Source: SKKY01 sp964622305 (GTDB lineage Bacteria; Bacillota; Peptococcia; Peptococcales; SKKY01). Taken from it: 51,713 nucleotides of DNA. Positions 1 to 8,030 of the stretch are shown piece after piece. The stretch lies in the NCBI GenBank assembly GCA_964622305.1, contig CAZUPR010000005.1:1-51713 (forward strand). The letters are read 5' to 3'. The notes beneath the pieces were generated by a model that saw only the letters and a list, made by a program, of their open reading frames with translations, ran no database searches and was not told the DNA's origin. How positions within the stretch are numbered: position 1 is the first letter of the stretch; each line of letters opens with the position of its first letter. Position numbers and translations under genes: made by a program.

Positions 1-621
1 GTGGTTGATGGCAGAAAGCTGGTAGTAAATTTAGCCCAGCCACTGAAGGGTGACTTGAGTAACTTTCGCTACTCTAAAAAATATGAATTTAATAATAGTC
101 AGTCCCTGGCTGAAAATTTGGCTGCCAATGGATTTGTTGGTGTGGAGAGCAGACTAGACCATGGAGTTATGGTTCCTATGTACTTCTTTGCCCGCCATTT
201 TACTGACCTTGAAGTCCTGAGTTTAAGCACGGGTTATTGGGATGAAAAAGAATTGGCTGACAGAGGGGCTTATCTTGGGCAACTTTTGAATAAGAAGCAG
301 GAATTTAAGGAAGATGAATGGGGCATAATTGTATCCTCGGATTTAAGCCACAAGCTAAAAGAAGATGGCCCTTATGGCTTTGCCAGGGAGGGAGCAGTAT
401 TTGATAAAATGGTTCATGAAATTATCGAGTCTGGGGATCTTGGGCAAATAAAAAAGATTCCATATCAAATTGTTGATGGGGCGGCCCAGTGTGGCTATAT
501 ACCCCTGGTTTTTGCAAGTGAGATATTAAAGGGTTGCAAGCTTGAAGCTGAGGTCCTAAGCTATGAGGGAACTTTTGGAGTAGGATACTTAGTAGGGAAA
601 GGAGATGTTATTTGTGAATAG
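1..621 (+). CDS. amrB: AmmeMemoRadiSam system protein B (LigB/Memo-like), 5'-truncated
   Basis: This is the C-terminal part (about 206 residues) of a class III extradiol-dioxygenase-like protein of the Memo/LigB family. The frame is open at the first base, so the GTG there cannot be taken as the true start, and part of the N-terminal metal-ligand region lies outside the window. The segments LDHGVMVPMYFF (near residue 53) and IIVSSDLSHKL (near residue 109) are typical of the family. The gene overlaps the AMMECR1-domain gene by 8 bp and is followed by the radical SAM partner, the three-part AmmeMemoRadiSam set. The biochemical role of the set is not firmly established; the family is best known by association. 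In many Clostridia the LigB and AMMECR1 domains are fused; here they are separate. Confidence 0.85.
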   Translation: MVDGRKLVVNLAQPLKGDLSNFRYSKKYEFNNSQSLAENLAANGFVGVESRLDHGVMVPMYFFARHFTDLEVLSLSTGYWDEKELADRGAYLGQLLNKKQEFKEDEWGIIVSSDLSHKLKEDGPYGFAREGAVFDKMVHEIIESGDLGQIKKIPYQIVDGAAQCGYIPLVFASEILKGCKLEAEVLSYEGTFGVGYLVGKGDVICE

Positions 622-1126
622 GAATTATCCAAATCTTGCGCGAAGAGCTATAGAGGAGTACTTAAATACAGGCAAGAAACTACAGGTTGATAATGTCCGG
701 GAAGAGGAAGGTCTCTATAAGGGGGTTTTTGTGACTCTCTATAAAGATGGAAACTTGCGGGGTTGTATAGGGACAGTCAGGGGCAGCTTTCCTTTGGAAA
801 AGGAAATAGTTAATAATGCCATAGCTGCTGCCAGTCAGGACCCACGCTTCTATCCACTGAGGCTTGAGGAAATGGATGAGCTGGAAATATCAGTGGATAT
901 TTTGGAGCCCGAGGAGGCAATTGACGACTTTTCTGAATTGGATCCAAAAAAGTATGGGGTCATTGTTGAGGAGGGCTACAAAAGGGGCCTCCTCTTGCCT
1001 GACATTGAGGGAGTGGATACTGTTGAAGAACAGGTTGAGATTGCCAAAAGCAAGGCAGGCATTAGTGGCGACGAATACAGCATGAAGAGATTTTTAGTCA
1101 CCAGGTATGAGGAGGATAAAAAATAG
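614..1126 (+). CDS. amrA: AmmeMemoRadiSam system protein A (AMMECR1 domain)
   Basis: A 170-residue AMMECR1-domain protein with the family's conserved LRGCIG segment near residue 55 and the typical DPRFYPL segment after it. I chose GTG at 614: the ribosome binding site AAAGGAG at 598-604 directly touches the ATG at 605, leaving no spacer, but lies 9 bases before the GTG. The gene overlaps the end of the upstream LigB-like gene by 8 bp, and the downstream radical SAM gene begins just after its stop, so the three are probably one operon. The molecular function of AMMECR1 domains is not settled; a role with the radical SAM partner is inferred from conserved gene neighbourhood. Confidence 0.88.
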   Translation: MNRNYPNLARRAIEEYLNTGKKLQVDNVREEEGLYKGVFVTLYKDGNLRGCIGTVRGSFPLEKEIVNNAIAAASQDPRFYPLRLEEMDELEISVDILEPEEAIDDFSELDPKKYGVIVEEGYKRGLLLPDIEGVDTVEEQVEIAKSKAGISGDEYSMKRFLVTRYEEDKK

Positions 1127-1157
1127 GAGGCCCGGAAGCGGAAGGTGGTGTCCAGGA

Positions 1158-2018
1158 ATGCTGGAGGCACTTTATTATGAAAAATCAGGGGATAAGAAGG
1201 TCTTTTGCCTTCTATGCCCCAGGAAATGTAAAATCAAAGACGGTGGCAGAGGGGTCTGCCGGGTTCGTTTCAATTTGGATGGCATTCTCTATACAGAAAA
1301 TGAGAATCTTTCCGCCCTGGCCTTGGACCCCATTGAAAAAAAGCCGCTCTATCATTTCTATCCTGGTAAAAAAATTTTATCAGCCGGGGGAAGTGGCTGT
1401 AATCTTTTTTGCAGCTTTTGCCAGAATTGGCAGATTTCTCAGTCTGCAAATGAAAACAGGATAAAAATGACTCCCAGGGAGCTTGCGGATAAGGCTCAAG
1501 AAATGGTTAAGCTTGGCAATATTGGCCTGGCCTACACTTACTCTGAGCCAATTGTTATGTTTGAATATGTTCTTGAGGCAGCAAAACTTATAAAAGAGGC
1601 TGGTCTTAAAAATATATTTATCTCCAATGGCTATATAGAGTCAGACCCTTTGACTCAGCTTTTGCCCCTTATTGATGCCTTCAATATCGATATTAAGGCC
1701 TTTACAAACAAGGCCTATAAAAAGAATTTTAAGGCCGATTTTGATCTGATAAAAAAGAATCTGCAAAGTATAATAGAAGCTGAAAAACACCTCGAAATAA
1801 GTTGCTTAATTGTTCCGGGGATTAATGATATAATGGTTGATGCAGAAGAGTTTTTTGCCTGGCTTGGCGGACTTTCGGCTCAAATACCTGTGCACATAAA
1901 CAGGTACTTTCCTTCCTATCAAGCGACAATGCCCCCCACTGAGAGGGAGATTTTAGAGGGAATCAAGGAAGCTGCTGACCGGCACATGAAAAATGTATAT
2001 TTAGGAAATATTTATTAG
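1158..2018 (+). CDS. amrS: AmmeMemoRadiSam system radical SAM enzyme
   Basis: A 286-residue radical S-adenosylmethionine protein. The cluster-binding motif CNLFCSFC has its cysteines at residues 81, 85 and 88. An N-terminal cysteine region with CLLCPRKC (17-24) and GVCRVR matches AmrS and pyruvate formate-lyase-activase-like relatives. ATG at 1158 was chosen because AAGGTGGT lies about 8 bases upstream. A longer frame from 1107 overlaps the previous gene and would add a low-complexity Arg/Gly/Pro segment. It is the last gene of the amrB-amrA-amrS cluster. The substrate is unknown. Confidence 0.88.
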   Translation: MLEALYYEKSGDKKVFCLLCPRKCKIKDGGRGVCRVRFNLDGILYTENENLSALALDPIEKKPLYHFYPGKKILSAGGSGCNLFCSFCQNWQISQSANENRIKMTPRELADKAQEMVKLGNIGLAYTYSEPIVMFEYVLEAAKLIKEAGLKNIFISNGYIESDPLTQLLPLIDAFNIDIKAFTNKAYKKNFKADFDLIKKNLQSIIEAEKHLEISCLIVPGINDIMVDAEEFFAWLGGLSAQIPVHINRYFPSYQATMPPTEREILEGIKEAADRHMKNVYLGNIY

Positions 2019-2034
2019 CCTAGGAGGATTAAAA

Positions 2035-2451
2035 ATGTTACAAGAAGTTATTTTTAAACTTAACAGCGAAGAATTTGGCTTTGATATCATGAACGTTAAT
2101 GAAATTATCAAAATGCAGCCTTTGACAACTATGCCAGATAGTTTAGCCTATGTTTTGGGCGTGACCAACATTCGGGGCAAGGTTATTCCAATCCTTTCCC
2201 TTAAGACCCTTCTATCTATGCCTGAAAAAGAAGACGATGAGAAGACCAGAATTATTGTTCTTTCCCTGGACGATAAGATGTATGGCTTCAAGGTTGATGA
2301 AGTCTCTGAAATTATAAGGATAGAGGAAGATCAGATTGAGCTGAAAGAAGCTTTGGGCACTGATCAGGAAGAAAGTGTAATAAGCGGAATAGCTAAGGTA
2401 GAAGACAGGCTTATCAAGCTGGTTGATTTTAAAAAGATTCTTGGAAAATGA
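2035..2451 (+). CDS. cheW: CheW-like chemotaxis coupling protein
   Basis: A 138-residue single-domain CheW protein, which in known systems links chemoreceptors to the CheA kinase at the inner face of the membrane. The fold is recognisable from FKLNSEEFGFDIMNVNEII at the start, LGVTNIRGKVIPILSL near residue 43, and the closing VDFKKILG. AGGAGG at 2022-2027 precedes the ATG. No cheA, receptor or cheY lies nearby. Its neighbour 18 bp downstream is an HD-GYP protein, so a non-chemotaxis signalling role is also possible. Confidence 0.9.
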   Translation: MLQEVIFKLNSEEFGFDIMNVNEIIKMQPLTTMPDSLAYVLGVTNIRGKVIPILSLKTLLSMPEKEDDEKTRIIVLSLDDKMYGFKVDEVSEIIRIEEDQIELKEALGTDQEESVISGIAKVEDRLIKLVDFKKILGK

Positions 2452-2469
2452 TAGGTGGGAAGCGTTTAG

Positions 2470-3519
2470 ATGAGATCGATAGCCATCAGTGATATAAAGG
2501 ATGGGCAAATCATTGCAAAGAATGTTTATGATAAGGATGGCAGACTTCTTTTAAAGGAAGGTACAATAGTCAGACCCCTCTATGTTCGCAGATTGGAAGA
2601 AATGGGTCTGCCCTTTGTTTATATAAAGGATGAACTTCTTGATCAGGAAATTGAACAGGAAGATTTAGTAAGTGATAGTGTTAAGCTGGATTTTGTAAAA
2701 ACTATGATGGATGTATATTCCTCTACCAAATCAGGCAAAAGTATTCAAACCAGAGATATCCATCAAACTATTAACAGGGTTTTAGAGGATGTGGCTGGAA
2801 GCAAAAACCTGATTGTTTCTGGAGTTGATTTTTATAGCTCACAGATAAAAGTTTTTATCCACAGCCTTAATGTGGCTGTTCTGTCAATTCTTATTGGCAA
2901 GTATCTGGGTTACAATGATTTTCAACTTAAGGATTTGGCTCTTGGGGCCATGCTTCACGATGTTGGCAAGGTAGACAGTGAAGGGCCTGAACACACAGAG
3001 AATGGCTTTCAACTTTTGGTCAAGATGCCGGAGATAAAGGCCCAGGTGGCCCATATTGCCTGGCAGCATCATGAAAATTATGATGGCAGTGGCTATCCCA
3101 GAGGTCTTGTTGGCGATGACATCCAGGAATACTCCAAGATTGTTGCCATAACCAACTATTATGATAATTTATCCTTTATGAATCCTGAGCAGGAGAGAAT
3201 GTACCCATATCACGCCTTAGAAAAAATTATGAGCCTTTCTGGAAGCAGCTTTGACCCAAATTTGGTTAATATCTTTACCAAACACGTGGCACCTTTTCCT
3301 GTTGGCTCCTTTGTCAGATTAAGTAACTTAAATTATGGGGTTGTGGCAAAGCTTTCTTCTGGCATGCCAAGCAGGCCTGAGGTTATAGAGATTGCTGATA
3401 AATACGGTAATCGTCTTAACCAGTTTAACAGGGTGAATCTTATGGAGCAGAGAACACTTTTTATTAATGAAATCCTGCCTGAAAATAAAAGAGAATTAAT
3501 GAAACTAACAGAAGCCTGA
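2470..3519 (+). CDS. HD-GYP domain protein, probable cyclic-di-GMP phosphodiesterase
   Basis: A 349-residue protein. The N-terminal 60 residues form a small all-beta-like region of the kind found before HD-GYP domains (GQIIAKNVYDKDGRLLLKEG). The HD domain follows, with HD at residues 163-164 in MLHDVGK and the diagnostic HHENYDGSGYPRG at 200-212. Such proteins hydrolyse cyclic di-GMP. The C-terminal 80 residues (from about 270) form a tail common in this subgroup. It lies 18 bp after cheW and probably shares its transcript. A strong terminator overlaps its stop codon. Confidence 0.88.
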   Translation: MRSIAISDIKDGQIIAKNVYDKDGRLLLKEGTIVRPLYVRRLEEMGLPFVYIKDELLDQEIEQEDLVSDSVKLDFVKTMMDVYSSTKSGKSIQTRDIHQTINRVLEDVAGSKNLIVSGVDFYSSQIKVFIHSLNVAVLSILIGKYLGYNDFQLKDLALGAMLHDVGKVDSEGPEHTENGFQLLVKMPEIKAQVAHIAWQHHENYDGSGYPRGLVGDDIQEYSKIVAITNYYDNLSFMNPEQERMYPYHALEKIMSLSGSSFDPNLVNIFTKHVAPFPVGSFVRLSNLNYGVVAKLSSGMPSRPEVIEIADKYGNRLNQFNRVNLMEQRTLFINEILPENKRELMKLTEA

Positions 3520-3540
3520 CTTTAAAGCCAGGCTTTTTTT
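3512..3540 (+). terminator. Intrinsic terminator after cheW/HD-GYP genes
   Basis: AAGCCTG at 3512-3518 pairs with CAGGCTT at 3529-3535, followed by a run of T to 3540. The stop codon TGA (3517-3519) sits in the 5' arm. Confidence 0.85.
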
Positions 3541-3549
3541 GAAAAGATG

Positions 3550-3578
3550 TTGTATATATATACATGCCGGCGTATAAT
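3550..3578 (+). promoter_or_regulatory. Sigma-A-type promoter of argCJBD
   Basis: TTGTAT at 3550-3555 and a consensus TATAAT at 3573-3578, 17 bases apart, upstream of argC (start 3605). Confidence 0.75.
3551..3564. promoter_or_regulatory. Putative arginine operator (ArgR/AhrC-type box) at argC
   Basis: TGTATATATATACA is a perfect 14-bp palindrome that starts one base inside the -35 element. A near copy occupies the identical position in the argF promoter (9468-9481). The TG...CA ends and AT-rich core resemble known ARG boxes. Repressor binding is inferred; no argR gene is in the window. Confidence 0.6.
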
Positions 3579-3604
3579 AATAAAAATAATGGGAGGTATC
3601 TTAA

Positions 3605-4654
3605 ATGATCAAGGCTGGAATTATTGGAGTTACTGGTTATACAGGGGCAGAACTTGTTCGTCTTTTACAGGGGCATCCAGATGCAAGTCTGCTTAAGGCT
3701 GCCTCAAGAAGTGGTAAGGATTCTTTAATCACAGACAACCACAAGCATTTTTATAAAAAAATAGAAATAGTCGACAGTGGTCTGGATGACCCTCAAGCTT
3801 TTGTCCAGGGTCTGGATGTGGTTTTTCTGGCTCTCCCTCATGGCACTGCTTCAGAGATTGTCAAACAAATTAAGGGTAAGGTTAAAATTATAGATTTATC
3901 AGCAGACTTTAGGCTAAAAGATTTGTCGCTTTATGAAAAATGGTATGGGGTCAAGCACTCTTGTCCGGAATATTTTTCTCAGGCTGTTTATGGATTGCCG
4001 GAAGTCTACAGGAAGGAGATAAGAGGAACAGATCTTGTAGCCAATCCTGGCTGTTATCCTACTTCAATTTTGCTGGCCCTCTACCCTCTCTTAAAATCCG
4101 GGCTTCTTGAAGCCCAGACAATTATTGCTGACAGCAAATCTGGAGTATCAGGGGCTGGGAAAAAGGCGGCCGATCATACTCATTTTCCGGAAATGAATGA
4201 AAACTTCTATCCCTACAGTCTTGGCAAACACAGGCACACACCGGAAATAGCCCAGGAAATTGGGCTGGCAGGAAAAGTGGCTGGCCAGGGTGATTTTGAT
4301 TTGGTCTTTAGCCCTCACCTTCTGCCTATAAACAGGGGGATCCTCTCAACAATTTATGTGGATTTAAAGGAAGAGCTTGATTTAGAGGCTCTTTATAAAA
4401 TATATGAAAATACCTATGAGGCTGAACCCTTTATCAGAATCAGAAGGGATGTTTTGCCACAAACAAAACTGGTTGCCGCTTCTAATTTTTGCGATATAGG
4501 ACTTGCCTGGTCAGGTTCAGGTAAAAAACTGATTATTGTTTCGGCTATAGATAATTTAATCAAAGGGGCCTCGGGTCAGGCTATTCAGAATATGAACATA
4601 ATCTATGGTCTGCCAGAAGAAAGCGGCCTGGATACTTTACCAATTTATCCTTAG
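3605..4654 (+). CDS. argC: N-acetyl-gamma-glutamyl-phosphate reductase
   Basis: A 349-residue cytoplasmic enzyme of ornithine synthesis that reduces N-acetylglutamyl phosphate to the semialdehyde with NADPH. The nucleotide-binding GVTGYTGAELVRLL is at residues 8-21. The catalytic cysteine is C150 in NPGCYPTS, and the family segment SGVSGAGK follows. GGGAGGT lies just before the ATG. It opens the argCJBD operon; argJ begins 12 bp downstream. Confidence 0.97.
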   Translation: MIKAGIIGVTGYTGAELVRLLQGHPDASLLKAASRSGKDSLITDNHKHFYKKIEIVDSGLDDPQAFVQGLDVVFLALPHGTASEIVKQIKGKVKIIDLSADFRLKDLSLYEKWYGVKHSCPEYFSQAVYGLPEVYRKEIRGTDLVANPGCYPTSILLALYPLLKSGLLEAQTIIADSKSGVSGAGKKAADHTHFPEMNENFYPYSLGKHRHTPEIAQEIGLAGKVAGQGDFDLVFSPHLLPINRGILSTIYVDLKEELDLEALYKIYENTYEAEPFIRIRRDVLPQTKLVAASNFCDIGLAWSGSGKKLIIVSAIDNLIKGASGQAIQNMNIIYGLPEESGLDTLPIYP

Positions 4655-4666
4655 GAGGAATGAAAA

Positions 4667-5878
4667 ATGAAGATTATTGATGGTGGAGTCACAGCTCCTA
4701 AAGGATTTTTAGCTGCTGGGCTGGCTATTGGCATCAAGGCAAAAAAGGGAGAGGCGGTTAAAGACCTGGCTCTTATATATTCAGAAAAAATGTGTGGGGC
4801 AGCGGCTGTCTATACTAAAAATAAATTTAAGGCTCCTCCCCTGCAGCTGACAGAGGAGAATTTAAAAAATAATCAGGCTCAGGCTATTCTTGTAAACAGT
4901 GGTTGTGCCAATGCGGCGACAGGCCTTAAAGGGAAAGAGGATGCTGAAAAAAGTGCCCAGCTTTTGGCAGAAGAACTTGGTATAGACAAGACTGATGTAG
5001 TGGTGGCCTCAACCGGAGTTATTGGAGTCTTCCTGCCTATGGATAAGATTGAGAAAGGGCTCAAGGGCATTAAAGGAAAACTTTCTCCTGAGGGTGGCAG
5101 AGAGGCCAGCCAGGCTATTATGACAACAGACACTGTAAATAAAGAATTTACTTGTCAGCTGGAGCTTGCTGGCAAGACAATAAAAATTGGTGGCATGGCC
5201 AAGGGGTCAGGCATGATTCACCCGGATATGGCTACCATGCTGGCTTTTATAACTACCGATGCGGCCATTAAAAAGGAAGCCCTCAAGCCACTCTTAAAAG
5301 AAGTAGTTGATGATAGCTTTAACATGATTTCCGTTGATGGGGATACCTCCACCAATGATATGGTCTGCCTTTTAGCAAATGGAATGGCAGAAAATGAAGA
5401 ACTTGAAGAAGGCAGTCAGGACTTTGCAATTTTTAAAGAGGCCTTAGGCCGGGTTTGCAAGGAACTGGCCCTGGCTATTGTCAGGGATGGTGAGGGAGCT
5501 ACCAAGCTTATCAGCATAGAGATTAAAAATGCCCTTACTAAAGAAGATGCCAGGAGGGCGGTCAGATCTATCTCCACCTCAAATTTGGTTAAGACGGCTT
5601 TTTTTGGTCAGGATGCCAACTGGGGCAGGATAATTACGGCCTTAGGATATTCAGGTGCTCAGGTTGATCCGGATAAATGCAATCTTTTTATGGGAGATAT
5701 GCAGATGGCCAAAAATGGTCAGGCACTTCCTTTTTCTGAAGAGGAAGCCCTGGAGATTCTTAAAAAAGATGAAATTACTTTGGTTTGTGATTTAGGCTTA
5801 GGCAGTGAGTCAGCCCTGGGCTGGACCTGTGACCTTTCCTACGATTATGTAAAAATAAATGCTGATTACCGCAGTTAG
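4667..5878 (+). CDS. argJ: Bifunctional ornithine acetyltransferase / N-acetylglutamate synthase
   Basis: A 403-residue ArgJ. It transfers the acetyl group from N-acetylornithine to glutamate, and bifunctional members also acetylate glutamate from acetyl-CoA. The self-cleavage site is visible at MATMLAF, where T190 becomes the N-terminal nucleophile of the beta chain. The preceding GGMAKGSGMIHPDMA is strongly conserved. No argA-like gene occurs nearby, which fits a bifunctional or cyclic acetyl pathway, but monofunctional activity cannot be excluded from sequence. TTAGGAGG precedes the ATG. Confidence 0.96.
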   Translation: MKIIDGGVTAPKGFLAAGLAIGIKAKKGEAVKDLALIYSEKMCGAAAVYTKNKFKAPPLQLTEENLKNNQAQAILVNSGCANAATGLKGKEDAEKSAQLLAEELGIDKTDVVVASTGVIGVFLPMDKIEKGLKGIKGKLSPEGGREASQAIMTTDTVNKEFTCQLELAGKTIKIGGMAKGSGMIHPDMATMLAFITTDAAIKKEALKPLLKEVVDDSFNMISVDGDTSTNDMVCLLANGMAENEELEEGSQDFAIFKEALGRVCKELALAIVRDGEGATKLISIEIKNALTKEDARRAVRSISTSNLVKTAFFGQDANWGRIITALGYSGAQVDPDKCNLFMGDMQMAKNGQALPFSEEEALEILKKDEITLVCDLGLGSESALGWTCDLSYDYVKINADYRS

Positions 5879-5888
5879 GAGGCAAAAA

Positions 5889-6776
5889 ATGTTGATGGAA
5901 AAGTTGTCAGCCGGAGATAAGGCAGAAATTTTAATAGAGGCCTTACCTTATATAAAAAAGTTTTCCGGCAAAACCTTTGTTATAAAATATGGCGGCAATG
6001 CCATGACCGATGCTTTTCTTAAAGAACAGGTCATTAATGATATTATTTTAATGAAATATGTGGGCATCAACCCAGTTATTGTTCATGGAGGCGGCCCGGA
6101 TATTGATAAGTGGCTGGACAAGGCCGGCATTGAAAGTAATTTTATTCAAGGACTTAGGGTTACAGACCAAAAGGTTATGGAAGTAGTCCAGATGGTTTTG
6201 GTGGGTAAGGTTAACAAGGAAGTGGTTGCTCTTTTTGAGAATAACGGCTCTAAGGCTGTAGGCTTAAGTGGGGTAGATGGTTGTACTCTCAGGGCAGAAA
6301 AGATTTCTCTGAATATAGATGGAGAGGAAAAAGACCTGGGTTTTGTAGGCAAAGTTTCTCAGGTTAACCCTGCTTTGATTGATCAGGCTATCAATGATCA
6401 CTATATTCCGGTCATAGCCCCGGTTGCCATGGATGAAAAAGGACAATCATATAACATAAATGCCGATTATGCAGCTGGCAGTATTGCAGCCAGCTTAAAG
6501 GCAGAGAAATTTTTCCTTTTAACTGATATTGATGGAGTTTTAGATAAAGAAGGTAAGTTAATTTCCAGAATTGACAGAAAAAAAGCGGAGGAACTTATAT
6601 CTGATGGGACTATTTCTGGTGGTATGATTCCTAAAATACAGTGCTGTATAGAGGCAGTGGGTCAGGGTGTTCCTTCAGCCCACATTGTAAATGGTACCCT
6701 TTTGCACGCCCTTCTTTTAGAAATCTTTACCGATAAAGGGGTCGGAACCATGTTTATCGATAAGGAGGAAAAATAA
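5889..6776 (+). CDS. argB: Acetylglutamate kinase
   Basis: A 295-residue member of the amino acid kinase family that phosphorylates N-acetylglutamate. It shows KYGGNAM near the N-terminus, the substrate-loop GGGPDIDKWL, and NINADYAAG in the nucleotide-binding half. ATG at 5889 was chosen because TTAGGAGG ends 6-7 bases before it; a longer frame from 5859 would begin inside argJ and place the ribosome binding site within the coding region. Whether it is feedback-inhibited by arginine cannot be decided by eye. Its stop codon overlaps the argD start (TAATG). Confidence 0.96.
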   Translation: MLMEKLSAGDKAEILIEALPYIKKFSGKTFVIKYGGNAMTDAFLKEQVINDIILMKYVGINPVIVHGGGPDIDKWLDKAGIESNFIQGLRVTDQKVMEVVQMVLVGKVNKEVVALFENNGSKAVGLSGVDGCTLRAEKISLNIDGEEKDLGFVGKVSQVNPALIDQAINDHYIPVIAPVAMDEKGQSYNINADYAAGSIAASLKAEKFFLLTDIDGVLDKEGKLISRIDRKKAEELISDGTISGGMIPKIQCCIEAVGQGVPSAHIVNGTLLHALLLEIFTDKGVGTMFIDKEEK

Positions 6777-7957
6777 TGCTTATGCAAGAAAAGATAGCCA
6801 AGGGTCAAAAATATATCATGAATACCTATGGCAGATTGCCAGTCCTCTTTGTTAAAGGGGAGGGAAGCTGGCTCTATGATGATGAGGATAACAAGTACCT
6901 GGACTTTGTTGCCGGCATAGCTGTTAACTGCCTGGGCCACAATAATGAGCTTGTAAATGATGCTATCAGGGAACAGTCGGAAAAGTTAATTCACTGCTCC
7001 AATCTTTACTGGATTGAACCTCAGATTGAACTGGCTCAAATCTTGTGTCAAAAAGCTGGCATGGATAAGGCTTTTTTCTGTAATAGTGGGGCCGAAGCCA
7101 ATGAAGCTGCCATTAAGTTAGCCCGTAAATGGGGTCAGGCCAAGGGTAGGTATGAAATTATTTCTGCCTATCAGTCTTTTCACGGCAGAACCATGGGAGC
7201 TCTGGCAGCAACTGGTCAAGAAAAATATCAGAAGGCTTTTCAGCCACTTTTGCCGGGTTTTAAATTTGCCCATTATAATAATTTAGCCTCAATAGAAAAT
7301 GAGATTAATGAAAAAACAGCAGCTATTATTCTGGAGCCTATCCAGGGTGAGGGCGGGCTAAATGAACCGGAGAGTGATTTTCTTTTAGAGGTAGCCAAAC
7401 TTTGTAAGAAACATGACATCCTCCTGATTTTAGATGAAGTCCAGACTGGTATAAGCCGGACTGGCAAAGCTTTTGGCTTTCAAAATTATGGGGTAGAATC
7501 TGATATGATCACCCTGGCCAAGGGATTGGGTGGGGGAGTGCCTATTGGAGCCTTATTAGCCAAGGGAGAGGCCTCAGAGAGCTTTGTACCTGGTGACCAC
7601 GCCTCAACTTTTGGGGGAAATCCCCTGGTTACCAATGTTGCCTTTAAGGTTTGCCAAAAGGTCCTGGAAGAAGATTTTTGCAAAGAGGTTGAGGAAAAAG
7701 GTTCCTACATGAAAGGAAAACTGGAGGAACTTAAAAAAGAGCATTCTTTTATTAGTAAAGTAAAGGGAAGAGGACTGATTCTGGGCCTGGAGGTGGGAGA
7801 TCACGCTTCTTTGATAGTAGAGAAGATGCTGGAAAGAAAAATTCTTATTAACGCAATTGGCGGAAAAACTTTGAGATTCGTTCCGCCACTTAATGTAAAA
7901 AAAGAGGAAATAGACCTGTTGATAGAAAATTTAGCCGAGGTTTTAAAGGAAGTATAA
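6776..7957 (+). CDS. argD: Acetylornithine aminotransferase
   Basis: A 393-residue class III PLP-dependent aminotransferase converting N-acetylglutamate semialdehyde to N-acetylornithine. The cofactor lysine lies in LAKGLGGGVPIGA, preceded by the carboxylate-side segment ILDEVQTGISRTG; FCNSGAEANEAAIKLAR binds the phosphate. AAGGAGG lies 6 bases before the ATG at 6776, which shares a base with the argB stop. It is the last gene of the operon, followed by a strong hairpin. Confidence 0.95.
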   Translation: MLMQEKIAKGQKYIMNTYGRLPVLFVKGEGSWLYDDEDNKYLDFVAGIAVNCLGHNNELVNDAIREQSEKLIHCSNLYWIEPQIELAQILCQKAGMDKAFFCNSGAEANEAAIKLARKWGQAKGRYEIISAYQSFHGRTMGALAATGQEKYQKAFQPLLPGFKFAHYNNLASIENEINEKTAAIILEPIQGEGGLNEPESDFLLEVAKLCKKHDILLILDEVQTGISRTGKAFGFQNYGVESDMITLAKGLGGGVPIGALLAKGEASESFVPGDHASTFGGNPLVTNVAFKVCQKVLEEDFCKEVEEKGSYMKGKLEELKKEHSFISKVKGRGLILGLEVGDHASLIVEKMLERKILINAIGGKTLRFVPPLNVKKEEIDLLIENLAEVLKEV

Positions 7958-7981
7958 ATAAATTTAGATTTGCATAAAGAA

Positions 7982-8030
7982 AGAAGGTTCTTTCTCTGAT
8001 TAATCAGAAAGAACCTTCTTTTATAATTTT
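7982..8030. terminator. Bidirectional terminator between argD and the Nudix gene
   Basis: AGAAGGTTCTTTCT at 7982-7995 pairs with AGAAAGAACCTTCT at 8006-8019, and the loop itself is nearly self-complementary (CTGATTAATC). T-rich sequence follows on the plus strand. The last codons and the stop of the minus-strand Nudix gene (stop at 8004-8006) lie inside the hairpin. Confidence 0.85.
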
